Shown here piece after piece: positions 54,381-63,284 of a stretch of DNA of 64,000 nt (the first letter of the stretch is position 1; every line of letters starts with the position of its first letter). A program made the position numbers and the translations under genes. Origin of the DNA: JACSRF01 sp964504445 (GTDB lineage Bacteria > Chloroflexota > Anaerolineae > Promineifilales > Promineifilaceae); the NCBI GenBank assembly GCA_964504445.1, contig CAZDEO010000017.1:9272-73271 (forward strand), in the 5' to 3' direction. The notes below the pieces were generated by a model, which saw nothing but the letters and a program-made list of their open reading frames with translations, searched no databases and was not told where the DNA came from.

Positions 54381-55718
54381 ATGATGGGTTTTGAAAACAC
54401 ATTATGGGCTATAGGCGGCTTTTTGCTGGTGCTGACGCCCATTGTTCTGGTTCACGAATTAGGCCACTTTGTGGCTGCACGCCTTTCAAACATTCACGTG
54501 GAGGAGTTTGGCTTTGGTCTTCCTCCACGGGCTGTCGTATTGGCAGAACGAAAAGGCACAATCTTCTCGCTCAACTGGATTCCGTTAGGTGGGTTCGTGC
54601 GTCCGGCAGGTGAAGATGATCCGATGGTGCCGGGAGGACTGGCGGCAGCCTCAAAGCGCGCGCGCTTTTTTGTGTTGGTGGCCGGCGCTGGGGCCAACTT
54701 CATCATGGCGTTTTTAATCTGGTGGGGGGCGTATCTGATTGGCCCGCCCGCTGTGGCTGTTGGGTTAGTAGAGCCGGGCACGCCAGCGGAAATGGCGGGG
54801 CTGCAGGCGGGTGATTTTTTTGTAGAGGTAGACGGCCGTAAAGTGCTGAACTCCAACGACATTGCCAACCCCATGTATGAGAAGGGGGGGGAAGCGATAG
54901 AAGTGGTGGTAAAACGGGATGGGGAATTGGTGCCGCTGGTGGTAGTGCCCCGGGCCGAAGGCGAATATGATCCTGGCGCTGAAGGGCCATTGGGCGTACG
55001 CCTGGCATACTCCTCGATCATGATAACGGCCGTCGCGCCCCAATCCCCAGCGGCTGTGGCGGGCTTGCAGCCAGGGGATATTGTCATTGGGCAGCAGGCG
55101 GATGGCTTACTGGTGGTAAGTGTGGACTCATTTGAGGCAATTTTGGCGGAAAACGTGGGCCAGCCCGTGCCCTTGTTGGTAAGCCGGGATGGGAGCGTGT
55201 TTGAAACGGCCGTTACCCCAGCCAACCCTGGTGAATTTAGCGCTGGCCTTTTGGGCGCGTCGATAACCAACCTGGAAGACCGCGTCAGCCGTACCATCAT
55301 TGAATCCATGAGTGCTTCGGTCGATTCGATCTGGTCGTACATGACGCTTTTTGTGCGTGTGCCTTCCATGCTCATCAGTGGCGAAATCACTCCCAGCGAG
55401 GCCCGCCCGGTCAGCATTGTGGGCATCAGCCAGATGGCCGGGCAGATGGTCGAGGCTTCGGCCTCCAATAACACGCTTTTCCCCTTTTTAAACATTACTG
55501 CCTTCATCAGCGTTGCCCTAGGTCTCACCAACTTGCTACCCATTCCTGCCCTGGATGGCGGGCGGATTTTATTTGTGCTGATTGAAGCTGTGCGCGGGCG
55601 GCGTATTGAGCCAGAACGAGAGGGTATGGTTCACGTAGTGGGTATGCTCTTTTTGCTCGGTTTGATGGTGCTGTTGATTGTGCAAGACATCGTGAATCCC
55701 ATCATACCGGTTCGGTGA
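54381..55718 (+). CDS. rseP: RseP-family site-2 intramembrane metalloprotease
   Basis: This 445-residue zinc protease cuts membrane proteins within the bilayer, often releasing sigma factors. The metal motif is HELGHF (His25, Glu26, His29), with the distal NLLPIPALDGGRIL Asp ligand region. Two PDZ-like domains lie between (GTPAEMAGLQAGDFF and SPAAVAGLQPGDIVIG). Four membrane spans are visible. The start has two adjacent ATGs. It is followed by a HEAT protein gene on the same strand. No anti-sigma factor is nearby. Confidence 0.94.
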   Translation: MMGFENTLWAIGGFLLVLTPIVLVHELGHFVAARLSNIHVEEFGFGLPPRAVVLAERKGTIFSLNWIPLGGFVRPAGEDDPMVPGGLAAASKRARFFVLVAGAGANFIMAFLIWWGAYLIGPPAVAVGLVEPGTPAEMAGLQAGDFFVEVDGRKVLNSNDIANPMYEKGGEAIEVVVKRDGELVPLVVVPRAEGEYDPGAEGPLGVRLAYSSIMITAVAPQSPAAVAGLQPGDIVIGQQADGLLVVSVDSFEAILAENVGQPVPLLVSRDGSVFETAVTPANPGEFSAGLLGASITNLEDRVSRTIIESMSASVDSIWSYMTLFVRVPSMLISGEITPSEARPVSIVGISQMAGQMVEASASNNTLFPFLNITAFISVALGLTNLLPIPALDGGRILFVLIEAVRGRRIEPEREGMVHVVGMLFLLGLMVLLIVQDIVNPIIPVR

Positions 55719-55796
55719 TGACGGTGATGCCTGAACCGAACCCGCTGCCATCATGTTCAAATTTTTGGAGAAGCAATAACCTTTGCTAGAAAAAAG

Positions 55797-56792
55797 ATGA
55801 CTCTAGATCCTGAGCAACAAGTTCCCTTTGCTGACGCGCTCGACCGCTTGTTCACCGATCCCGTCATTCCCTTGCCGTTGCTTTATCGCCTATCCGATAT
55901 TGGCGGTGCGGAGTTTGATGCCTTTAAGACTCTTTGGCCTGGGGTAGATGATGAGCGTCGCCATTTGCTGGTGCGGCACCTGGTTGATATTTGTGAGGAA
56001 AACTACCTGGTCGATTTTTCGCCGGTATTTACTTTTTGCCTGAAAGATACTTCTGCCGCAGTGCGCGTGGCGGCGCTAGATGGCCTATGGGATGATACGA
56101 ACCTGCGGTTGGTACCCCCAATCATTGATTTGTTGCAACATGATACGGTCGTAGAGGTGCAAACGGCGGCAGCGCAGGCCTTGGCCCACTATGTGCTAAT
56201 GGCGGAGTGGGGTGAAATTTCTGCGGCCAGGTCTCCCCAGATTATTGAGGCGCTGCTGGCGGTGTACGAGAAACCCGATACGGCCGTTTCCCTCAAACGC
56301 GCCGCCCTGGAAGCCCTGGGAGGCGCCAACCATCCTCAAATTCCCACCCTCATTCGCCAGGCATACAGCAGTGGCCGCCATGATTTACAATTGTCGGCCG
56401 TTTTCGCCATGGGCAGTAGCGCCGACGAGCGCTGGATTCCGCAGATATTAGAAGCCCTGCACAGTGATAGCGACGAAATTCGCATAGAAGCTGCGCGGGC
56501 CGCCGGCGCGGTGGGCGCAGAAGAGGCCCTGCCCCAGTTGGCACACCTGGCTGTTGACGAAAATTTGGAAGTTGCCCTGGCCGTTGTGGAAGCCCTGGGC
56601 CAAATTGGTGGCGATGTGGCCTACAACATGCTTATGCAGATGAGCGAAGATGACGATTTTCGCCGTCTGCACGATGCGGTTGATGAAGCCCTGGAAGAAG
56701 TGGATTGGTTAGGGGGATCTTTTGACATGCTGCGCTTGGGCGAACCGGATGATCTGGATGAAGATATCCTGGACGATGATTTTGCCGCCTGA
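55797..56792 (+). CDS. HEAT-repeat protein
   Basis: This 331-residue protein consists of about seven helical HEAT/PBS-lyase-type repeats, such as AVRVAALDGLWDD, VVEVQTAAAQALAHY, ISLKRAALEALGGANHP-like, EIRIEAARAAGAVGAEEALP and LEVALAVVEALGQIGG. It ends with an acidic tail (LGEPDDLDEDILDDDF). It probably acts as a protein-binding scaffold in the cytoplasm. No catalytic motif is present. Its partner is unknown, but rseP lies immediately upstream. Confidence 0.85.
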   Translation: MTLDPEQQVPFADALDRLFTDPVIPLPLLYRLSDIGGAEFDAFKTLWPGVDDERRHLLVRHLVDICEENYLVDFSPVFTFCLKDTSAAVRVAALDGLWDDTNLRLVPPIIDLLQHDTVVEVQTAAAQALAHYVLMAEWGEISAARSPQIIEALLAVYEKPDTAVSLKRAALEALGGANHPQIPTLIRQAYSSGRHDLQLSAVFAMGSSADERWIPQILEALHSDSDEIRIEAARAAGAVGAEEALPQLAHLAVDENLEVALAVVEALGQIGGDVAYNMLMQMSEDDDFRRLHDAVDEALEEVDWLGGSFDMLRLGEPDDLDEDILDDDFAA

Positions 56793-56811
56793 CTTGCCGG
56801 AATAACCGCTT

Positions 56812-57723
56812 TTGAACGACATCATTGCCGTACTGACCCAGAACATCGTTCCCATTTTCATTGTCGCCGGGTTTGGTTACGCGCTGCGGCGTTGGGCCAG
56901 CCTGGAGAAACAAGCCCTTTCCCGTGCCGTTTTTTATGTTTTAAGCCCATGCCTGGTATTTTCATCCTTGGTGACTTCCCAACTGCCGGCAGATGAGCTT
57001 GCCGATTTAGTGGGTTTTGCCTTACTCACCATTTTGAGCATGGGCATTTTGGGGTGGATTGCCGCCAAAGTCCTGCGGCTAACCCGCACTGAAAGCGTGG
57101 CCTTGCTGCTGATGGTGATGTTTGTTAATGGGGGTAATTATGGCCTGACCCTGAATCAACTGCGTTATGGTGATGAGGGTCTGGCCCGCGCCGTGGTTTA
57201 TTTTGTTACCAGCACGGCCGTTTTGTACACAGTGGGCATCTTGTTAGCCTCTACCGGTCAACTTTCCTGGCGGCAGGCCTTGGGTAGACTTTGGCAAATG
57301 CCGCCAATTTATGCGACGGTGTTGGCCGTGGTGGTGTACAGCTTTAAGATTCCGCTGCCTGTACCTTTGCTGCGGGGTGTGGAGGTGGCTGGCGCAGGGG
57401 CAATACCGGTCATGTTGTTGGTTTTGGGCATGCAGTTGGCGGATTTGCAAGGTCAGGCCCGGTTGCGGCTGGCGATTCCGGCTATTTCGCTGCGGCTTTT
57501 GGTTGCCCCCGTGGTGGCGGTGGGGATAACGCTTTTATTAAATATGCAGGGGTTGGGGCGTGCTACGTCAATTATTGAGGCCAGTATGCCCCCGGCGGTT
57601 TTTAATATTATTTTGGCAACGGAGTTTGACTTGCAGCCAACGGCCGTTACGAGTATCGTTGCCATGGCGACGCTGCTAAGCCCCATCACGCTGGCGGTCG
57701 TCATTACCTATCTAGGTTTGTAA
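56812..57723 (+). CDS. AEC family (auxin efflux carrier-type) transporter
   Basis: This 303-residue protein starts with TTG and has ten spans in two halves of five, matching the AEC family: PIFIVAGFGYALRRWA, FYVLSPCLVFSSLV, MFVNGGNYGLTLN, and ASMPPAVFNIILATEFDLQ. Members export small carboxylates or auxin-like compounds. The next gene's ATG overlaps its stop as TAATG, so the two are coupled. The substrate is unknown. Confidence 0.92.
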   Translation: MNDIIAVLTQNIVPIFIVAGFGYALRRWASLEKQALSRAVFYVLSPCLVFSSLVTSQLPADELADLVGFALLTILSMGILGWIAAKVLRLTRTESVALLLMVMFVNGGNYGLTLNQLRYGDEGLARAVVYFVTSTAVLYTVGILLASTGQLSWRQALGRLWQMPPIYATVLAVVVYSFKIPLPVPLLRGVEVAGAGAIPVMLLVLGMQLADLQGQARLRLAIPAISLRLLVAPVVAVGITLLLNMQGLGRATSIIEASMPPAVFNIILATEFDLQPTAVTSIVAMATLLSPITLAVVITYLGL

Positions 57724-58916
57724 TGGCAAAGAATCAGGTTTTCTTACTATGGATGCTTTTGGGAGTAGGCTGGGGGTTGCTGGCCCCGCGGTCAGTGGTT
57801 GCTCAAGCCCCGCTCTTCACTTCATCGGTGGAGTATGATTTTGGGCAAGAGATTCGTTTTTACCTGGTAGCGGAAAATGTACCAGAGATTACGGCCGTTA
57901 CCCTGTTTCTCAGCGCTCCAGAGTTTCCTAACGCTTTGTCAGACACGGTGACTTTTACGCTGGCAACCCCCCTGGTTATTACCCACGTCTTGAATTTGGC
58001 ACAGTTGCGCCTGGCCCCTTTTACCACGGTGACCTACTGGTGGGTGCTCACCACTGACCGCGGTGAGTTGCTCACGACGCCAGAGCAGACGCTGAACTAT
58101 GTGGACAACCAATTTTCCTGGCGCACCCAGCAGACGGCCGAGGGCGCCATAAGCTGGACTGGTGATGATCCCGCTTTGGGCCAGCTCGCGGCAGACATTG
58201 TGCGGGAATCCCTGCCGGTTTTGCAATCGTTTCTGCCCGTGATGCAGCTAAACCCCTTGCGGGTGTACATTTATCCGTCATCGGCAGATTTGCGGGCGGC
58301 GCTGCGGTTGACCGGGCGCGATTGGGTGGGTGCTCATGCGCATCCGGAACTGGGGGTTATCTTAGTAACGGCCGTAAACCCGCGCACTGCCGCCACCGAC
58401 TTACGCCAGAGCCTCCCCCATGAGCTGGTGCATCATTTACTCTACCAGGCTACGGGGCCACAATACGAGGCGCTGCCGGTTTGGCTGGCTGAAGGGCTGG
58501 CCACACTGGCAGAAAGTGCGCCGAACCCCGCTTATGCTGTCGTGTTAGAAACGGCCGTAGCCAACCAGGCCACCATTCCCTTCAACCAACTATGCGAGAC
58601 CTTCCCCACCACCGAAGCAGACGCTTTACTGGCTTATGCCCAAAGCCATTCCTTGGTTCAATATATCCAGGCAAACTACGGCAGCCGAACCTTGCAAGAA
58701 ATGGTGCTGGCTGTAACCGATGGCGCAGATTGTGAGGCTGTGGTCTTACGCACGTTGAATCAATCCCTCGATGACCTTAATCAATCCTGGCTGCGCAGCT
58801 TGCAGCCTCATTCACCATTTTGGCAGTTTTGGCTAGATAATGGCCTGATTTTTGCGCTTTTACTGGCTGGTTTTGGCTTGACAACCCTGGTCATATTAGC
58901 GCCGACGCGACGGTAG
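57723..58916 (+). CDS. Surface peptidase MA-like metalloprotease
   Basis: The 397-residue protein has a signal peptide (MLLGVGWGLLAPRSVVAQA), a beta-rich N-terminal region, and a gluzincin core with HELVHH (His233, Glu234, His237) followed by WLAEGLATL, supplying the third ligand Glu. A C-terminal hydrophobic segment (GLIFALLLAGFGLTTLVILA) anchors it outside the membrane. The family is near M1-type peptidases; the substrate is unknown. It is translationally coupled to the AEC transporter gene. Confidence 0.88.
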   Translation: MAKNQVFLLWMLLGVGWGLLAPRSVVAQAPLFTSSVEYDFGQEIRFYLVAENVPEITAVTLFLSAPEFPNALSDTVTFTLATPLVITHVLNLAQLRLAPFTTVTYWWVLTTDRGELLTTPEQTLNYVDNQFSWRTQQTAEGAISWTGDDPALGQLAADIVRESLPVLQSFLPVMQLNPLRVYIYPSSADLRAALRLTGRDWVGAHAHPELGVILVTAVNPRTAATDLRQSLPHELVHHLLYQATGPQYEALPVWLAEGLATLAESAPNPAYAVVLETAVANQATIPFNQLCETFPTTEADALLAYAQSHSLVQYIQANYGSRTLQEMVLAVTDGADCEAVVLRTLNQSLDDLNQSWLRSLQPHSPFWQFWLDNGLIFALLLAGFGLTTLVILAPTRR

Positions 58917-58958
58917 AAAACTGCCTGTCAATGGGATGTCCAGAAGTAGAATAAACTG

Positions 58959-59513
58959 ATGAATGTGAAAAAACCTGCCCGTACCCGCAAAATTGTGACC
59001 AACCCGTACAAGACCGGGGGCGAACCAACCGCCGCCTTTGAACAGGCTTTCCGCCAGGGGACACAACTGCTGCACCAAAACAAGCCCCAAGAAGCGTTGC
59101 CCCACCTGGAGCAAGCTTTTCACCTGGACAACCAGCACGTTGATGCCGGCATCAACCTGAGTGGTGCGTATATTTTGACCCGCCAGTTTCGCAAGGCTGT
59201 GGAACTGCTGGAACCTTTGAGCCAGCAAGCCCCACAGCATGTTATGGTTTGGATAAATTTGGGCGCGGCTTATTTGGGAAACCCGGTTCTGGCCCGTGAT
59301 GAAGAGCAGCTTAACGCGATTGCCGCTTTTCAAAAAGCCCTGGAATTGAATCCGGCAGCTCCCAGCGTGGCCTATAACCTGGGGCTGATTTTCCGTGACC
59401 GGCAGGATATTGAACAGGCCATTTACTGGTTTCGGCGGGCTGTGCAGGCCAACCCCCAAGACAAGGATGCGCGCAGCCACCTGCGCCGTCTGACTGACTC
59501 AGACGCCGTGTAA
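58959..59513 (+). CDS. TPR-repeat protein
   Basis: This 184-residue protein has about four tetratricopeptide repeats (ALPHLEQAFHLDNQHVDAGINLS, AVELLEPLSQQAPQHVMVWINLG, AIAAFQKALELNPAAPSVAYNLG, IEQAIYWFRRAVQANPQ). The N-terminus is basic without a signal. It likely serves as an adaptor. It sits between the surface peptidase and UGPase genes on the same strand. Confidence 0.85.
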   Translation: MNVKKPARTRKIVTNPYKTGGEPTAAFEQAFRQGTQLLHQNKPQEALPHLEQAFHLDNQHVDAGINLSGAYILTRQFRKAVELLEPLSQQAPQHVMVWINLGAAYLGNPVLARDEEQLNAIAAFQKALELNPAAPSVAYNLGLIFRDRQDIEQAIYWFRRAVQANPQDKDARSHLRRLTDSDAV

Positions 59514-59520
59514 TCCGGTT

Positions 59521-59533
59521 TATAGTCACTATA
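59521..59533. promoter_or_regulatory. Short palindrome upstream of UGPase
   Basis: TATAGT-C-ACTATA is a perfect 13-base inverted repeat directly upstream of AGAGGTAA and ATG 59545. It could be an operator or an mRNA hairpin, but its small size makes chance possible. Confidence 0.25.
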
Positions 59534-59544
59534 GAGGTAAATTT

Positions 59545-60948
59545 ATGCTTTCTTCCCAGCGAACTGCGCCGCAATTTGCGCCTTTTTTAGCGCAAATGCA
59601 AGCTGCTAACTTGCCAGACCTTTTTATTGAGTCTTTTGCGCATTATTATGAACAATTGGGGCAGGGCCATACGGGCCTCATTCCTGAAGGGAATATTTTG
59701 CCAGTAGAAACGCTGCCGGATGCCGAGTCTTTTGCCAATGAGTACGTGGCTTATGGCGAAGAGATGCTGGCGAAAACGGCCGTTATCAAACTTAATGGGG
59801 GGTTGGGCACCAGCATGGGGTTAGCCCAGGCCAAATCCTTGCTGCCCGTGCGCAATGGGCTGACCTTCCTGGACATTATTGCCCGCCAGGCCCAACAAAT
59901 AGGCGTGCCCCTTATGCTCATGGACAGTTTTGCCACCCAGGCTGATGCTTTGCCGGCCCTCCGGGCTTACCCGGGCCTAAAGGGCACGCTGCCCCGCAGC
60001 TTTTTGCAGCACAAGCAGCCTAAGGTGGCCAAAGCGGACTTGCAGCCAGTTCATTGGCCGGCAAACCCGCAGTTGGCCTGGTGCCCGCCAGGCCATGGCG
60101 ACATTTACCTGGCCCTGGTGACCAGTGGCGCATTGGCGGCCTTGTTGGAAGCGGGGTATGCCTATGCTTTTGTTTCTAATGCTGACAATCTGGGTGCAGT
60201 GGTAGACCCTGCGCTTTTGGGCTATTTTGCGGCCAACCACTACCCCTTTATGATGGAAGTGGCAGACCGCACGGAGATGGACAAGAAGGGTGGCCATCTG
60301 GCTCGGCGGCAGGATGGTCAGTTTATTTTGCGCGAGTTGGCCCAGTGTCCGGCGGAAGATGTGGGCTATTTCCAAGACGTGACGCGCCACAAGTATTTCA
60401 ACACCAATAATTTGTGGCTGCACTTGCCTGCTTTGCAGCAATTGTTAGTTGAGCGGGATTACTGGCTGGGCTTGCCGATGATTCGTAACGAAAAAACGGT
60501 GGATCCCCGCGATGCAACGTCGCCTAAGGTGTATCAATTAGAAACGGCGATGGGGTCTGCCATTGCCGTGTTTGCCGGGGCGCAGGCGGTGCGGGTGCCG
60601 CGCACGCGCTTTGCGCCGGTGAAAACCACGGATGATTTGCTGGCGGTGCGCTCGGATGCCTATGTGCTGACGGAGGCCTTTCACATTCAGCCTAACCCGG
60701 CGCGGGGTAACGGCCGTTTCCTGGTTGCTTTGGACGGCCGTTATTACAAGTTTGTGCCAGACCTGGACAAACGCTTTCCCTATGGCCCACCTTCGCTGGT
60801 GAACTGCACCCATTTTTCCGTTGAGGGCGATTTTTGCTTTGGGCGAAACGTGGTTGCCCAAGGAGACGTGCGGCTGGTTAACGAAACCAGCCAACCGGTG
60901 CACATTCCCGACGGCGCTTTGCTAACCGGGGAAATGCAGTTTACGTAA
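59545..60948 (+). CDS. UTP-glucose-1-phosphate uridylyltransferase
   Basis: This 467-residue enzyme is of the eukaryotic-type UDPGP family, not GalU. It makes UDP-glucose from UTP and glucose-1-phosphate. The nucleotide motif VIKLNGGLGTSMGL is followed by AKSLLPVRNGLTFLDI, and the later VSNADNLGAVVDP supplies the uridine-binding region. NTNNLWLHLPAL and TRFAPVKTTDDLLAVRSDAY are family blocks. UDP-glucose would feed the GT4 and other glycosyltransferases in the window. Confidence 0.93.
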   Translation: MLSSQRTAPQFAPFLAQMQAANLPDLFIESFAHYYEQLGQGHTGLIPEGNILPVETLPDAESFANEYVAYGEEMLAKTAVIKLNGGLGTSMGLAQAKSLLPVRNGLTFLDIIARQAQQIGVPLMLMDSFATQADALPALRAYPGLKGTLPRSFLQHKQPKVAKADLQPVHWPANPQLAWCPPGHGDIYLALVTSGALAALLEAGYAYAFVSNADNLGAVVDPALLGYFAANHYPFMMEVADRTEMDKKGGHLARRQDGQFILRELAQCPAEDVGYFQDVTRHKYFNTNNLWLHLPALQQLLVERDYWLGLPMIRNEKTVDPRDATSPKVYQLETAMGSAIAVFAGAQAVRVPRTRFAPVKTTDDLLAVRSDAYVLTEAFHIQPNPARGNGRFLVALDGRYYKFVPDLDKRFPYGPPSLVNCTHFSVEGDFCFGRNVVAQGDVRLVNETSQPVHIPDGALLTGEMQFT

Positions 60949-60984
60949 ATGGGCGTGGTACTAATTTGTTGATGCTTTTGGAGA

Positions 60985-61800
60985 TTACGGCCGTTTCACC
61001 CGCAGCGCATCAATAAAGAAATCTTTTGCCAAGGCCCACTTGCTTTTGACGCGAATCACGATTTCAATCTGACCATTGGCAGGTGTGGTGAAGGGCACCT
61101 CGTGCTCGTACCACTCTCTGTCACCCATGACACTGCCGTTGGCCCAGTTGCCAACGCCATTGACCCAAACCCCAGATTCGGCAGCATAAGGATCACCATC
61201 TCCGTGCAGGTGGACTTGAATAGGCACAACCAGAATCCAGCTACTGCCAGGGGGCAAGTCTCGGATTGTTTGCCGTAGTTCAGCACCAAAAGGAGCAGAA
61301 AAGCTAAACATTTTATATGTGGCTTCCCCATCAAGAATTAGCGCATCTTCACCACCAGGTTGTTCATTGGGGGGCAGTTGCCATGCTAGCTTGTGGATAC
61401 ATTCAGGAATGCCACCGGCGGTTTGTGACGGGTCATCATACAGGGGTTGGCCTATAGAAAGCCAGCTGAGCTGCCAGCTACCTGGTTGCTGATTGGTCAG
61501 ATCGGGATCCTCCGGAGGGGGCGGTAGATCGGTCCACGGTTCTTCAAAAGAGGGATTGGCAATTATGGGCAGTGGCAGCGGCGTGGGGGTAGGCGATGGC
61601 GTAGGGGTTATTGTCGGGGTTGCGGTGGGTGTCGGCGTCGGTGTGGGGGTGGCGGGGGGCTTGGCGACCAAGGGCAGGTAGAGACTGTTGTCCCCTTGGG
61701 CTTGCAATAAGGCGCTGCCAAGAACTGTTGTGCCCACTACTACGACCATTCCCAGAACAACCCACATTTCTGGCCCGCCAAAGTTAAGCAATTTTTTCAT
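60985..61800 (-). CDS. Surface-anchored protein with Thr-Pro stalk and beta-sandwich domain
   Basis: This 271-residue protein has one N-terminal membrane span (WVVLGMVVVVGTTVLGSALL), a long Thr-Pro repeat stalk (TPTPTPTPTATPTITPTPSP), and a C-terminal domain of about 170 residues (NPSFEEPW, LILDGEATYKMFSF, IRDLPPGSSWILVVPIQVHL, IEIVIRVKSKWAL, FFIDALRV) with the layout of a carbohydrate-binding jelly roll. Ligand is unknown. A stem (61811-61818 with 61840-61847) lies just upstream of its start. Confidence 0.65.
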   Translation of the reverse strand: MKKLLNFGGPEMWVVLGMVVVVGTTVLGSALLQAQGDNSLYLPLVAKPPATPTPTPTPTATPTITPTPSPTPTPLPLPIIANPSFEEPWTDLPPPPEDPDLTNQQPGSWQLSWLSIGQPLYDDPSQTAGGIPECIHKLAWQLPPNEQPGGEDALILDGEATYKMFSFSAPFGAELRQTIRDLPPGSSWILVVPIQVHLHGDGDPYAAESGVWVNGVGNWANGSVMGDREWYEHEVPFTTPANGQIEIVIRVKSKWALAKDFFIDALRVKRP

Positions 61801-61810
61801 TTTCTTGCCT

Positions 61811-61847
61811 CAGGCTGCGTGCCCCTCACAGCGGCGTGGGCAGCCTG
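61811..61847. repeat. Inverted repeat between two minus-strand surface genes
   Basis: CAGGCTGC (61811-61818) and GCAGCCTG (61840-61847) are perfect arms around 21 bases. It lies between the end of the beta-lactamase-like gene and the start of the next gene. No T-run follows, so termination is doubtful. Confidence 0.35.
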
Positions 61848-61850
61848 CCC

Positions 61851-63284
61851 TTATTGTAGCACAGCTCTCAGAATTGGAATGGCTTGCGGATCATACAGCA
61901 GCCAGCGAGCCAGCTCGTCGTGGGCCTGGTTGCTGCGCCAGGCGCGGTAGGTGCTGCTGTCTAGATTATGGTAGAAGAGCGCGACGACGGTTGGCGTGGC
62001 GTCATTGAGTGGATAGGCATAATAAACGGTGGTTAGCACGCCGGGCAATGAGCCATTTTTGTATCCCAGGTTGGTGAAAAGCGCCTGGTTGGCAGGAAAC
62101 TGCATAGGCCATTCCAGGTAGCGGCGAGTCAGGTAGCTGCTGTCGGCGTTACTGAGGCCGTTGAGGGCAATTTGGGCCATTAAGTCTGCGTATTCTTGGG
62201 CTGTGCCGTGGGCGTTAAGGTTTTCGGTGAAGGTGCGCTGGGTTTGGCCGTTGGGGCGGCGGGTGCTACTGCGCCACGCTTGCTGATGGGCACGAAACTC
62301 TGCACTGCCAGAGTATTCCAGCGTGAGTTCCATGACTAAACGGCCGTACTCCTCTGGGTTGGCCATGAGTTGGGCCACGGCCGTTTGGTCATCTACATTC
62401 TCGCGGGTAAAGTTACCCATCACCAGAAATTGGCCTAAAAAGGGGCAGGGGGCGGTTTGGCTGGTCAGGTTGAGGGTAACGGCCGTTTCCTCAATGCGTG
62501 CCTGGCCCAGCAACATGTGCAAATAATCGGTAGCTGCGTTAGAACTGTAGCGCATCATCATCCCCGGCACTTCCTCCAGTAGCACATTGGGCGGATCGCC
62601 AAAGGTGCGGCCCCGCTCGGTCAATTCATTCACCGCTCGTTGATGCGCCCCCAGGTCTAGCCCAGGCTGATAATATGCTTCCATATCGGCAATGGGTACT
62701 GTCGTTAACGGATCCAGCTCCCCGGCCGCCACCGCTTCTGCATAGGCCACCAGGTGCACCACTTTAACCACGGAGGCCAGGGGCATGGGCACATCGCCAT
62801 TCAGGTAAGCTCCCGCGGATTCCTGCCCCACGCGATATGCAGCCAACCCTACTGTTTCCGGTTCTGCCAGGAGCTGCAGAAGAGCGGGCAGCGCCGCTTC
62901 TGGAATGCGGGCGCGCAAGGCCGCCAGCGCCGCACTGTCTGGGTTGAGGGCGATGATAACTGGTTTTTCTTGTGGCAAGACGGGTAATGTTTGGCCACAG
63001 TTTGTTGCCCCAGTGCTGGCGAGAACTGGGATGGCGGTGGGGATAACTGTGGGCGTAGCCAGGGGCGGCTGTGGTGTGGGTGAAGGTGGCGTAGGCTTTT
63101 CTGGGCTTGGCGTGTGAGTAGGCGCCAGCGTTGGGGTTGGGATTTGGTGGCTTGCTGGGGTCGGGGAGGTGGGCAGAGGGATGTCGGTAGCGGACGGCCG
63201 TTCACACCCCCCCAACACCAACAGCACCATAACCCCAAAACCCAGAAACCTGGAAAAACCCGTGGCTAATAGGTCACTGTGCAT
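61851..63284 (-). CDS. Class A beta-lactamase/serine hydrolase-like lipoprotein
   Basis: ATG 63284 (MHSDLLATG) is preferred, with GGAAG just upstream; an ATG five codons earlier is also possible. The 477-residue protein has a lipoprotein signal (VLGGC), a Thr-Pro-rich stalk and a penicilloyl-serine hydrolase domain. The active-site motifs are SVVK (Ser-x-x-Lys), SSN (Ser-x-Asn) and KNG in place of KTG. This set fits class A beta-lactamases or related surface peptidases. It overlaps the LOG gene by 11 bases. Actual beta-lactam hydrolysis cannot be inferred. Confidence 0.88.
   Translation of the reverse strand: MHSDLLATGFSRFLGFGVMVLLVLGGCERPSATDIPLPTSPTPASHQIPTPTLAPTHTPSPEKPTPPSPTPQPPLATPTVIPTAIPVLASTGATNCGQTLPVLPQEKPVIIALNPDSAALAALRARIPEAALPALLQLLAEPETVGLAAYRVGQESAGAYLNGDVPMPLASVVKVVHLVAYAEAVAAGELDPLTTVPIADMEAYYQPGLDLGAHQRAVNELTERGRTFGDPPNVLLEEVPGMMMRYSSNAATDYLHMLLGQARIEETAVTLNLTSQTAPCPFLGQFLVMGNFTRENVDDQTAVAQLMANPEEYGRLVMELTLEYSGSAEFRAHQQAWRSSTRRPNGQTQRTFTENLNAHGTAQEYADLMAQIALNGLSNADSSYLTRRYLEWPMQFPANQALFTNLGYKNGSLPGVLTTVYYAYPLNDATPTVVALFYHNLDSSTYRAWRSNQAHDELARWLLYDPQAIPILRAVLQ

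Noticed and set aside
54494..55543. A 349-codon open frame antisense to rseP
   Set aside because: Ser/Thr/Pro-rich shadow without motifs; rseP has its full active site.
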